DNA from: a virus
Strand: one strand, 5' to 3'
IMG/VR virus record: IMGVR_UViG_3300001460_000231
Span: 1 to 22,796 of that record
DNA length: 22,796 bases
The notes below the pieces were generated by a model that was not told where the DNA came from, made no database searches, and worked only from the letters and a program-made list of their open reading frames with translations. This document shows, piece by piece, positions 1 through 5,974 of the stretch. Numbering within the stretch: the stretch's first letter is position 1; each line of letters opens with the position of its first letter. The position numbers were made by a program, and so were the translations under genes.

Positions 1-1
1 T

Positions 2-532
2 GAGAAGGGAAAAAAGGTTCCAGTAGGAACCATTACCAATGGGTATAAAAAGGTAAGAGAAGGAAAATGGGTTCCTGTTAAAAAGCAAGGTAAAAAAGCA
101 GATAGTAAAGCAGTACCAACAGAATCTACTCCAAAAACAGTAGAGGATTATTTGAAGGGTACAAAAATGGAGATCTTTGATTATGGTGGTCATACTGGAG
201 AGGGTGTTCAGGTTAAGAATATAAAGAACAAAGAGTTGAGGGATAGAGCCATGAAATATTCTACCGTTAAGACTGATACTAATGGGGTTGAAATGAGATG
301 GAAAACTTGGTCAGATTTGAAATACAGTGCTAAACAATTAGTAAGGGAAAACGATAGGGAGAAAATTAACTTGGTTGCTAAACCAGGTCCTTTATTGGTA
401 ACCGAAAAAGAGAAACCACAATCAAAGGAGATGTGGTCTGAGTCAGAATTGGAAGGTGCTAATAAAAATACTGACTCAAAAAATCCAGAAAGTAAGAACT
501 ATGAGGGTGACCTGACTTATTACTATGACTAA
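2..532 (+). CDS. Virion-cluster protein of unknown function, 5' end cut by window
   Basis: The frame is open from the first bases of the window to the TAA at 530-532, so the start lies upstream; 176 residues are visible. The first residues read EKGKKVPVGTI, followed by GKWVPVKKQGKK. The same arrangement (KMPIGTI, then GKWVPVAKTGKK) occurs at residues 30-57 of the JAB-domain protein two genes downstream, so the two share an N-terminal module. The visible EKG may be the end of the LSLN...FKGS..EKG tag seen in the next two genes, but the tag itself is outside the window. The remainder is charged and lysine-rich, with a low-complexity tail ending in DLTYYYD, and shows no enzyme motif I recognise. 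The next start follows after 18 bases. An internal ATG at 152 is possible but would discard the conserved module. Confidence 0.75.
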   Translation, partial: EKGKKVPVGTITNGYKKVREGKWVPVKKQGKKADSKAVPTESTPKTVEDYLKGTKMEIFDYGGHTGEGVQVKNIKNKELRDRAMKYSTVKTDTNGVEMRWKTWSDLKYSAKQLVRENDREKINLVAKPGPLLVTEKEKPQSKEMWSESELEGANKNTDSKNPESKNYEGDLTYYYD

Positions 533-550
533 AAAATAACTAAAGATACC

Positions 551-1024
551 ATGGACAATTTAAGTTTAAATACAGAGGACTTCAAAGGCTCTCCAGTTGA
601 AAAGGGTCTCCAGGGACTTGACAAAAGCCTATGGGCAAACATAAGGGCAAACAGGGGATCAGGTAAGCAACCAACTCCTGAGATGTTGGAGCAAGAAAGA
701 AAGATCAAGGCAAGCGAAAAAAAAAAAGAAATAACAAAGGCTGAGGGTAGTGGAATACCTGAGAGGTACAAAACAATGGGGTTCACCAAAGTAGGTCAAA
801 AGAAAAACTCTACCAGTAAAGGTAAGAAGTGGATGGTCCTGGCTAAAAAAGGTGATGAATACAAAGTGGTCCATGGAGGTGATGACAGCATGAAGGACTT
901 TTCTCAGCATAAAAATGAGGAAAGACAAGATGCATTTTGGAATAGAATGGGAGGAAAGACAGGTGAGAAGGCAAAGGATCCATTCTCTCCACTATATTGG
1001 CACAAAAAATTTGGAACCTGGTAA
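551..1024 (+). CDS. Small basic protein with N-terminal LSLN/FKGS tag and conserved C-terminal W-rich domain
   Basis: The product is 157 residues. Its N-terminus (MDNLSLN, FKGSPVEKG) matches that of the next gene (MSKLSLN, FKGSSIEKG) at the protein level although the DNA differs, which points to a selected tag. The middle is lysine-rich. The C-terminal 65 residues (KWMVLAKKG, YKVVHGG, DFSQHKNEER, FWNRMGG, DPFSPLYWHKKFGTW) resemble, from memory, a small domain found alone or appended to structural proteins in many phages and large viruses; its function is unknown to me. The start follows TAAAGATACC, the usual AT-rich initiation context here. A virion-associated or internal head protein is an inference from position and tag. 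Confidence 0.8.
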   Translation: MDNLSLNTEDFKGSPVEKGLQGLDKSLWANIRANRGSGKQPTPEMLEQERKIKASEKKKEITKAEGSGIPERYKTMGFTKVGQKKNSTSKGKKWMVLAKKGDEYKVVHGGDDSMKDFSQHKNEERQDAFWNRMGGKTGEKAKDPFSPLYWHKKFGTW

Positions 1025-1063
1025 CTGCAGGTTGTAAAGTCTTCAGACATAACTTAAAATAAA

Positions 1064-2290
1064 ATGAGTAAATTATCACTGAACATAAATTCATTTAAAG
1101 GTTCCTCAATTGAAAAGGGTTTCCTGGAGACTGACATTGAGAAAGCTAAGAAGATGCCAATAGGAACCATCTCCAGGGGCAGAAAGAAGGTTGCTGAGGG
1201 CAAATGGGTTCCAGTGGCAAAGACAGGAAAGAAAACCTCTCAGATGGAAGGTAAGTTGACCAGAAAGGACCTGGTTGAATTGCATACCCTGGGACAAAGT
1301 ACAGAGGATGAGTCCTGGGACAAATACTCTAAACTAATGAACAAACTTTTTGGAGGTAATCCAGAGATAGGTGTAAAACTTGCACTTAGTCAAACAGACA
1401 ATGCAGACAATTTTGCAACATTTGTATTAAACAAGTACAACATAAAGGATGACCAGGCACCAGATCCAAATGCACCAAACATATCCAAAGATGCAGCCAA
1501 ACTTAATCCAAATGGAACCTGGGACAATAAAGTTGTTGAAGACTACCTCAACAAAGTTGGAGGTTTAGGTGGAATAAAAGGAAAGACATCAGGTGATCTA
1601 TTAAATTATACCCTGAACTTCAACCTTATAAAACATTCAATGGATGTTGTGTTACAGCAAACAGATAAAAATGAGAGTATTCAGGCACTGGAGAACAGGT
1701 TAATTGCATCCAATGGCAATAAGTTTGAGTCAGCTATTGTAGTTGATAAGGATGGAAATCAACTCCTGGGTCACACTGACTCAGAAAAAAGAAAGGTTCA
1801 ATTTACTGAGTCTATGCAAGAGAAAATGAAGGGATCATTTGCATTAACACATAACCATCCAAGTTCCTCTGGACTATCTTCAGTTGACATGTTTCTTGGT
1901 TTAAAGTTGGGTATAAAAGAGATGAGGGCAATTGCACCAAAGTCAATATATGGATCAGGTACATTTGTAATGGTCAATAATTATCCAAATGCAGGTAAGG
2001 GTAATGGAGCAAGTTTCCAGGTTCAAAAGTTAGTGGATGGTATGAATGACTCAGAGTCACTGGTAAAGTCATATTTCAATGAAAAGATAGCCAGAGCCAA
2101 TGCAGATTCAATTGACAAAGAGATGGCTATAGCAAACGGTAGTCATTGTATGGAGGTTGCCATGCACACAGATACATTTAAGCAGGGCAGGATAGAGTTT
2201 TTCTTTGAGGATAAGAAAGGTAATAGAAAGAAGTTAGATCACTTATCTAAGGACCATAGAAATGCTCTTGACTCACTTTATGACATTTAA
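1064..2290 (+). CDS. JAB/JAMM-domain metallopeptidase-like protein with N-terminal tag
   Basis: The product is 408 residues. Residues 1-19 carry the LSLN...FKGSSIEKG tag; residues 30-57 carry the PIGTI...GKWVPVAK module shared with the first gene. The C-terminal half has a JAMM-type zinc site: SAIVVDKDGN at about 223-232 as the likely central strand, then T-H263-N-H265-P, with S272 and D275. The spacing is H-x-H-x6-S-x2-D, one residue shorter than classical JAMM but of the kind I recall from phage RadC-like JAB domains. Such domains act as zinc isopeptidases or proteases; the substrate cannot be told. The region between about 60 and 215 has no motif I recognise. Tag and neighbourhood suggest a virion or ejected enzyme; a tail-assembly (lambda K-like) protease is the main alternative. 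Confidence 0.75.
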   Translation: MSKLSLNINSFKGSSIEKGFLETDIEKAKKMPIGTISRGRKKVAEGKWVPVAKTGKKTSQMEGKLTRKDLVELHTLGQSTEDESWDKYSKLMNKLFGGNPEIGVKLALSQTDNADNFATFVLNKYNIKDDQAPDPNAPNISKDAAKLNPNGTWDNKVVEDYLNKVGGLGGIKGKTSGDLLNYTLNFNLIKHSMDVVLQQTDKNESIQALENRLIASNGNKFESAIVVDKDGNQLLGHTDSEKRKVQFTESMQEKMKGSFALTHNHPSSSGLSSVDMFLGLKLGIKEMRAIAPKSIYGSGTFVMVNNYPNAGKGNGASFQVQKLVDGMNDSESLVKSYFNEKIARANADSIDKEMAIANGSHCMEVAMHTDTFKQGRIEFFFEDKKGNRKKLDHLSKDHRNALDSLYDI

Positions 2291-2307
2291 TTACTATATT
2301 TGAAGGT

Positions 2308-2475
2308 ATGGAAGGCAAAAAAACATCAAAATACACAGATCAACTGGACAATATGGAGACCAAAGATGGTGAAATTATCCTGGATGATACTGAAAATGAG
2401 GAGGGGATCTACTCACATCTCATCAAAAAGTCCCAAAACAAACACAATTTAGGTGTTGACTTAGATCAATTTTAG
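2308..2475 (+). CDS. Small acidic protein, unknown
   Basis: This is a 55-residue ORF (MEGKKTSKYTDQL... ending DLDQF, TAG stop), rich in Asp and Glu in its middle. It starts 17 bases after the JAB gene and has the same codon style as its neighbours, including CCTGG words and AGA/AGG arginine. The sequence just upstream contains TTACTATATTTG, which resembles a Bacteroidota -7 element, but no good -33 partner is present at the normal spacing. It resembles the other short acidic ORF at 10650 in size and position (last small gene before a functional boundary), without clear homology. No function can be assigned. Confidence 0.6.
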   Translation: MEGKKTSKYTDQLDNMETKDGEIILDDTENEEGIYSHLIKKSQNKHNLGVDLDQF

Positions 2476-2510
2476 GTTCCTGGAGTAAAAAAATTCATTT
2501 AAAAGTAACC

Positions 2511-2526
2511 ATAATCAACTGATTAT
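2511..2526 (+). other. Weak hairpin in the junction before the small-gene cassette
   Basis: ATAATC, AACT, GATTAT forms a 6-bp AT-rich stem. It is followed by a run of ten A, CC and seven T at 2557-2565 and nearby, just before the first cassette promoter. It could slow transcription leaving the upstream block, but it is not a convincing intrinsic terminator because the stem is AT-rich and no T run follows it directly. Confidence 0.25.
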
Positions 2527-2567
2527 AAGGGTCTTAATTTTTTATTAAAAAAAAAACCTTTTTTTGC

Positions 2568-2597
2568 TTGTTTATTAAACAATTATGTTTAATTTAG
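2568..2597 (+). promoter_or_regulatory. Cassette promoter P1 with embedded palindrome
   Basis: TTG at 2568-2570, 19-bp spacer, TAATTTAG at 2590-2597. The spacer contains AAACA-ATTA-TGTTT (2577-2590). A C-poor leader of 51 bases (2598-2648) leads to the HTH gene. This copy has the most divergent palindrome core and -7 element of the eleven. Confidence 0.8.
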
Positions 2598-2648
2598 CAG
2601 TGTTGATGAGGTGAGGGGTTAGAGTTACTAATAGTTAAAAAGACAGCT

Positions 2649-3083
2649 ATGAAAGAGAAAATTGCAAAAGAGATTGAGGATCAAATCCATGAGTTAAACA
2701 GAAAGCAGGCTGCAGGAATACTGGATTGTTCATATAAGACTTACTTGAGCAGATTCAAAGCACTACAGAGAAAGTGGAAAAAAGCTAAGTACGGTCCAAC
2801 TCAAACTGATCAGATGAAATCATTTGGATCTAAGGTTACCAGGATCTGTAAAGGAGCCTATATCTATCATGGGGTTAACTTTAGAGTCAGGTTTGATGAG
2901 GATGCATGTGAAACAGTGTACTGGTCAATTGATGGCTTTACAGATCCTGTAGATGGATCGGAACAACCATATCACATATACGAGTGGTCTTGTGAGTGTG
3001 GAGAGTTTGAGACCAAAAAAGAGTTACTTCAAATGTTGTTTTGCTATGATCAGGAAATGAGTCAAAAAAAAGAAGTGAAATAA
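2649..3083 (+). CDS. HTH-containing protein, candidate cassette regulator
   Basis: The product is 144 residues and is the first gene of the cassette, under promoter P1. Residues 17-39 (NRKQAAGILDCS, YKTYLSRFKAL) fit a Fis/NtrC-type helix-turn-helix: the Asn-x-x-x-Ala-Ala first helix, a turn, and a recognition helix ending in L-x-R-x-K. A basic stretch (RKWKKAKYG) follows. The rest is a small domain with aromatic and acidic residues and two Cys pairs (residues near SCECGE and C57/C78 regions) with no family I know. DNA binding is plausible from the HTH. A role on the palindromic promoters of this cassette is an inference from position only. The start follows GTTAAAAAGACAGCT. Confidence 0.65.
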   Translation: MKEKIAKEIEDQIHELNRKQAAGILDCSYKTYLSRFKALQRKWKKAKYGPTQTDQMKSFGSKVTRICKGAYIYHGVNFRVRFDEDACETVYWSIDGFTDPVDGSEQPYHIYEWSCECGEFETKKELLQMLFCYDQEMSQKKEVK

Positions 3084-3096
3084 AATCACTTTTTCC

Positions 3097-3126
3097 TTGT
3101 CAGTTAAACAAATTTGTTTAACTTAG
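3097..3126 (+). promoter_or_regulatory. Cassette promoter P2 with embedded palindrome
   Basis: TTG at 3097-3099, 19-bp spacer, TAACTTAG at 3119-3126. The palindrome AAACAAATTTGTTT (3106-3119) extends outward to a perfect 20-bp palindrome, GTTAAACAAA/TTTGTTTAAC. The 55-base leader is G/T-rich and nearly free of C. It drives the HEIGH protein gene and the following ORF. Confidence 0.85.
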
Positions 3127-3181
3127 TGGTGTTGATGGGTTGAGGAGTTGGGTTTACTAATTATTTTTAAAAACAAAAGTC

Positions 3182-3586
3182 ATGAGAAGACAAAAGTTAA
3201 AAAACAAGGCAGCGTATGGAGCCAAAGTCATGAAGATGGATGACCAGGTTTATGCACTGAGGAGAAAGGTTATTGATGCCATCTATGAGGTGAAGAGAAG
3301 AGGTTATGATCTTCCAAGAATTGAGGTGAGGGTTGTTGAGGGTACAGAGGGTGCAACTGCCTATGCTTACACTGGTCGAAACATTATCCATGTTGACAAG
3401 AGGTGGATTGATCAAGACATCCAAATAAGAACTATGCATGAGATAGGGCATGCTACTTTTGGAGTTGGAAGGGTCCCTGGTTGTTTATTGATGGATTGTG
3501 AAGATTGGACCAGGTACAGTGTTGATCCAGAAAAGATCTTCAAGATATTTGATAAGTATTATAAGAAGTACACTAAAACAAAATAA
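3182..3586 (+). CDS. Small zincin-type metallopeptidase-like protein (HEIGH)
   Basis: The product is 134 residues. Residues 82-90 (IRTMHEIGH) hold the HExxH zinc-binding helix with H86, E87 and H90, preceded by a strand-like GRNIIHVDKRW segment as in zincins. A third ligand is not certain; D105, C106, E107 and D108 in the MDCEDW segment about 15 residues downstream are candidates. At this length only a minimal catalytic core could be present, so it may be a SprT- or IrrE-like fold, but I cannot assign the family. It is first in its transcript (P2), and the next gene starts 3 bases after its stop. An early-expressed protease that acts on a host protein is an inference. Confidence 0.7.
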   Translation: MRRQKLKNKAAYGAKVMKMDDQVYALRRKVIDAIYEVKRRGYDLPRIEVRVVEGTEGATAYAYTGRNIIHVDKRWIDQDIQIRTMHEIGHATFGVGRVPGCLLMDCEDWTRYSVDPEKIFKIFDKYYKKYTKTK

Positions 3587-3589
3587 GAC

Positions 3590-3874
3590 ATGAAAAAATT
3601 AAGTAGAGAGGACCTGGTGATTGCAATTGATAAGAGGTTCCCAGAGGTGAACTGTATGAGAACTGAGAGTTTTGATGGTTCTGAGGGTGGTGTGTGGATT
3701 AGTGGTGAAGATGGCATTGCAGATAAGAACGGTAAGCAGTTGTTTAGCTATTATGATGACAGTGAAAGGTATGAGTTTGGTATATTAAAAAGTGTGGCTA
3801 AGTTTCTTGAAGTGAGAGGTTGGTACGGTGAGTGGTATGATCCAGGTACATTAATGTTATGGGAGTCAGATTAA
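3590..3874 (+). CDS. Small phage protein with conserved GWYGEWYDPGT C-terminus, unknown
   Basis: The product is 94 residues and acidic. It contains GGVWISGEDGI, a Tyr-Tyr-Asp-Asp segment and a C-terminal RGWYGEWYDPGTLMLW. I recall similar small proteins in other phages, where the Trp-rich end is conserved, but no function is known to me. It is cotranscribed with the HEIGH gene, 3 bases apart. The stop is followed closely by promoter P3. Confidence 0.7.
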   Translation: MKKLSREDLVIAIDKRFPEVNCMRTESFDGSEGGVWISGEDGIADKNGKQLFSYYDDSERYEFGILKSVAKFLEVRGWYGEWYDPGTLMLWESD

Positions 3875-3887
3875 TTTCATTTTTTAC

Positions 3888-3917
3888 TTGGATATTAAAC
3901 AAAATTGTTTATCTTAG
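3888..3917 (+). promoter_or_regulatory. Cassette promoter P3 with embedded palindrome
   Basis: TTG at 3888-3890, 19-bp spacer, TATCTTAG at 3910-3917. Palindrome-like AAACAAAATTGTTT lies at 3897-3910. The 55-base leader contains only two C and has TTAATTTTTAAA at 3951-3962, ten bases before the ATG. Confidence 0.85.
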
Positions 3918-3972
3918 TATTCTGATTGAGGGTTGAGGTGTTGAGAGTTATTAATTTTTAAATTCAAATGTT

Positions 3973-4206
3973 ATGAAAAAGGAAAAGGTTTTAAAGTACA
4001 GTTGGGGAAGTTGGGATGCTGAAATAAGAAAGCATTCAAGAAGAGATGAGTATGTTTGGTCAGTATCTGATAAAGGTGGAGATGATACTTATGATTTATA
4101 TAGTGACATAGACAGTGAATTGGAGACTCTTGCTGAGGCTGAAGAGGATATGTTTATGGAGATTAGAGATAGAATTGGTCACTGCCCAGATCCACAGGTA
4201 AAATAA
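3973..4206 (+). CDS. Small acidic protein, unknown
   Basis: The product is 77 residues: a basic N-terminal 25 residues (MKKEKVLKY, IRKHSRRDEY) followed by a strongly acidic stretch (GDDTYDLYSDIDSELETLAEAEED). It is the only gene between P3 and P4. The ATG sits in the repeated GTTATG context, 10 bases after TTAATTTTTAAA. No recognisable family. Confidence 0.65.
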   Translation: MKKEKVLKYSWGSWDAEIRKHSRRDEYVWSVSDKGGDDTYDLYSDIDSELETLAEAEEDMFMEIRDRIGHCPDPQVK

Positions 4207-4219
4207 ATTATTTTTATGC

Positions 4220-4249
4220 TTGGATATTAAACAAATTTGTTTATCTTAG
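4220..4249 (+). promoter_or_regulatory. Cassette promoter P4 with embedded palindrome
   Basis: TTG at 4220-4222, 19-bp spacer, TATCTTAG at 4242-4249, with a perfect AAACAAATTTGTTT at 4229-4242. The leader is of the short class, exactly 23 bases to the ATG at 4273, like P9. Confidence 0.85.
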
Positions 4250-4272
4250 TGGTGTTGTTAAGAGAGATCGTT

Positions 4273-4392
4273 ATGAGAAAGTTAGGAAAGGTTATTGAGA
4301 TTGTTAAGGTTGTGGTTCAGGAGTTAAAAGTTTTAGTTGGGACTCCTGCCCAGAGCCAAGTTGGTGAGTTAGTTCAGTTAATTATTGTTTAA
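4273..4392 (+). CDS. 39-residue peptide related to the N-terminus of the 5701 gene
   Basis: MRKLGKVIEIVKVVVQELK... is a short amphipathic, Val-rich peptide. Its start is supported by the leader: TTAAGAGAGATCGTTATGAGA is almost the same as the sequence before the 8355 gene, which also uses a 23-base leader. The segment KVIEIVKVVVQELKVLV aligns with KVVKIVKAQVAEGKALV of the 5701 product, about half the positions being identical, so it may be a truncated paralogue. Alternatively the region is a long leader for the 4413 gene with a translated upstream ORF. The stop is 20 bases before the next ATG. Confidence 0.5.
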   Translation: MRKLGKVIEIVKVVVQELKVLVGTPAQSQVGELVQLIIV

Positions 4393-4412
4393 TTTTTAAA
4401 ATGTAAATTGTT

Positions 4413-4784
4413 ATGAAAACTAAAATTGAAAAGTACAGAAAGGGTATCATGGGAACATTAGAGTTTGATATGAAGTTACCAAAAATGAGAAAGTTCCAGG
4501 ACTTTATTGTTTATCCAATTGGACCTGGAGAAACTGTCCAGAAAGTCAAAGTTCAATCAGATACAAGAATTGGATATGTTCACCTTGATACTGGCTTGAT
4601 CCAGATGACTGGTAGCTATCCAGGAGGAGCCTACTTTCACCATTTAGCGTTTGATCTTAGAGATGTTGAGGTTATGACTCCAGAGGCATTGGAAGAGTTT
4701 AAGGAAGGTTTAAGAGTGACTGCAGGATCTAAGGTTGGTAAAAGTGTTATATTTTCTGACAACAGTGGTGCCTTTAAAATTTAA
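4413..4784 (+). CDS. Hypothetical protein, cassette
   Basis: The product is 123 residues of mixed alpha/beta character, with a basic start (MKTKIEKYRKG) and a central Gly/Pro-containing segment (YPIGPGETVQKV, SYPGGAYFHHLAFDL). No domain is recognised. Translation probably starts from its own signal: TTAATTTTTAAA at 4389-4400, then 12 bases to the ATG. It lies downstream of the 39-residue ORF in the P4 transcript. Confidence 0.65.
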   Translation: MKTKIEKYRKGIMGTLEFDMKLPKMRKFQDFIVYPIGPGETVQKVKVQSDTRIGYVHLDTGLIQMTGSYPGGAYFHHLAFDLRDVEVMTPEALEEFKEGLRVTAGSKVGKSVIFSDNSGAFKI

Positions 4785-4805
4785 AAAATAAACTTCCAAT
4801 ATGTC

Positions 4806-4835
4806 TTGGATATTAAACAAAATTGTTTATCTTAG
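4806..4835 (+). promoter_or_regulatory. Cassette promoter P5 with embedded palindrome
   Basis: TTG at 4806-4808, 19-bp spacer, TATCTTAG at 4828-4835, with AAACAAAATTGTTT at 4815-4828. The 60-base leader contains a single C. A GGAGG at 4856-4860 lies too far from the ATG (35 bases) to act as a ribosome binding site. Confidence 0.85.
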
Positions 4836-4895
4836 TGGTGTTGGTGGTTGAGAGAGGAGGTTTGGTTAATTGTTAATTTTTAAAATTTAATTGTC

Positions 4896-5126
4896 ATGAA
4901 AGGTTTATTAAGGTTACAGGAAGTTGATTTGATTATTAAAGGTCTGGAAGTTGAGAGAGGAGATTTGCAAAAGGGGTTAGATCCTTACCAGGGAAGGTTG
5001 TTGAGTCAGGAGTTGGGAAAGAAAGTTAGAAAGGCTCAGGAAAGAATTGGGGAGTTGGATGGTTTGATTGAGGTTTATGATGAGGAGAGAAGAGATCTTG
5101 AGTTTGAAAAAGCTATTGCAGGTTAA
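4896..5126 (+). CDS. Small predicted coiled-coil protein
   Basis: The product is 76 residues, almost wholly charged and helical, with Leu/Ile heptad-like spacing (VDLIIKGLEVERGDL, RIGELDGLIEVYDEERRDLEF). It lacks any catalytic motif or membrane segment. It is first of three genes under P5, with the ATG 11 bases after TTAATTTTTAAA. A partner-binding or host protein-inhibiting role is possible but unsupported. Confidence 0.65.
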   Translation: MKGLLRLQEVDLIIKGLEVERGDLQKGLDPYQGRLLSQELGKKVRKAQERIGELDGLIEVYDEERRDLEFEKAIAG

Positions 5127-5161
5127 TTAATTAAAGTTGTTAATTTTTAAAGTTTATTGTT

Positions 5162-5377
5162 ATGGATTTGAAATTTAAAGTTAGTGCACAGGGAAAAGGT
5201 TTTAAGATCTTTAAGTCAGAGGAGGATCGAGATGCTGAGGTTAAAAGGTTGGAGAGAAGTGGTTTTGTGATGCATGGTCAAGGTGACAGAGTATGGCATG
5301 AAGGTGAGGTTGTTCTTGAGACATACCTAATTACCAGTTACCAGATGAGCAAGATTGATGGATCTTGTGGTTGTTAG
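5162..5377 (+). CDS. Small hypothetical protein with Cys-Gly-Cys end
   Basis: The product is 71 residues: an N-terminal beta-like segment, a charged helix (SEEDRDAEVKRLERSGF), a second beta-like segment (VWHEGEVVLETYLITSYQM) and a terminal SCGC. The pattern could be a small beta-alpha-beta fold. The helix-then-GF pattern recalls AP2-like or double-stranded-RNA-binding-size modules, but not convincingly. The ATG follows TTAATTTTTAAA by 10 bases. Second gene of the P5 unit. Confidence 0.6.
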   Translation: MDLKFKVSAQGKGFKIFKSEEDRDAEVKRLERSGFVMHGQGDRVWHEGEVVLETYLITSYQMSKIDGSCGC

Positions 5378-5417
5378 TTAAAATAGTTCATTTAAAATAT
5401 TAAAAACAAAAATTGTT

Positions 5418-5594
5418 ATGGGAGATAGTTTTATTAAAAAGGTAGAGATTCATTTGACTTCAGAGGAGGAGTTTGTATTGGATTTGATGATCAAGGAAAG
5501 GTATGAGTACCTCATTGAAAAAGGTCTTACACATCAGGCAAAGGTCCTGGATGATACTGTTAAAAAGTTCCAGGAGCAGGGTGTTAATTTTTAA
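5418..5594 (+). CDS. 58-residue hypothetical protein
   Basis: MGDSFIKKVEIHLTSEEEF... ends in GVNF with a TAA inside another TTAATTTTTAAA copy (5584-5595). The ORF is short but has the repeated AAAAATTGTTATG start context, neighbour-like codons, and a predicted two-helix structure (SEEEFVLDLMIKERYEYLIEKG, then VLDDTVKKFQEQG). It is last in the P5 unit. No family recognised. Confidence 0.6.
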   Translation: MGDSFIKKVEIHLTSEEEFVLDLMIKERYEYLIEKGLTHQAKVLDDTVKKFQEQGVNF

Positions 5595-5613
5595 AAATAA
5601 TTTTATTTTATGC

Positions 5614-5643
5614 TTAGATATTAAACAAATTTGTTTATCTTAG
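5614..5643 (+). promoter_or_regulatory. Cassette promoter P6 with embedded palindrome
   Basis: TTA (not TTG) at 5614-5616, 19-bp spacer, TATCTTAG at 5636-5643, with a perfect AAACAAATTTGTTT at 5623-5636. The 57-base leader contains one C. The change in the -33 triplet may weaken this copy. Confidence 0.8.
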
Positions 5644-5700
5644 TGTTCTTGTTGGGTGAGGGGGTTGGTTTTATTAATGATTGTTAAAAATAGATGTGTT

Positions 5701-5961
5701 ATGGATTGTTTTGAAAAAGTTGTTAAGATTGTTAAGGCTCAGGTTGCTGAGGGAAAGGCATTGGTTGATTTGAGACCTGCCTTTGAGAAAGTGTTTAAAA
5801 AGAAAGACATTGACTTCCAGTTCATGCCTGCAGGTCACTTTGTTATTGGTGCAGTTCCTCCAGGTCATGATAAGGTTGTTGTGATCAGTAAAAGTGTGGT
5901 CCAGGTTGGTGACTGTGATCAGGTTGTTGGTCCTTATGTTGTTGGTTTTATTCAAGGTTAA
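5701..5961 (+). CDS. Small hypothetical protein, paralogous N-terminus to the 4273 peptide
   Basis: The ATG at 5701 gives 86 residues (MDCFEKVVKIVKAQVAEGK...). A GTG at 5656 in the same frame is rejected because it lies inside the conserved C-poor leader of P6. The N-terminal helix resembles the 39-residue peptide at 4273. The C-terminal half is beta-rich and Val-rich (GHFVIGAVPPGHDKVVVISKSVVQVG). It is followed by the next gene after 13 bases. Unknown function. Confidence 0.65.
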   Translation: MDCFEKVVKIVKAQVAEGKALVDLRPAFEKVFKKKDIDFQFMPAGHFVIGAVPPGHDKVVVISKSVVQVGDCDQVVGPYVVGFIQG

Positions 5962-5974
5962 AAATAGATAGATC

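Noticed and set aside
529-1297. Several minus-strand open frames of 63-89 residues
   Set aside because: They mirror the 551 and 1064 genes, overlap each other, and are rich in residues expected from reversed lysine-rich coding sequence.
4856-4860. GGAGG as a Shine-Dalgarno site
   Set aside because: It is 35 bases before the ATG, and no other gene here has such a site; starts use TAAA-type sequences.
5656-5700. Upstream GTG start for the 5701 gene
   Set aside because: It falls inside the C-poor leader shared with other promoters; the ATG at 5701 has the common GTTATG context. The same reasoning rejects starts at 8794, 9532 and 10382.
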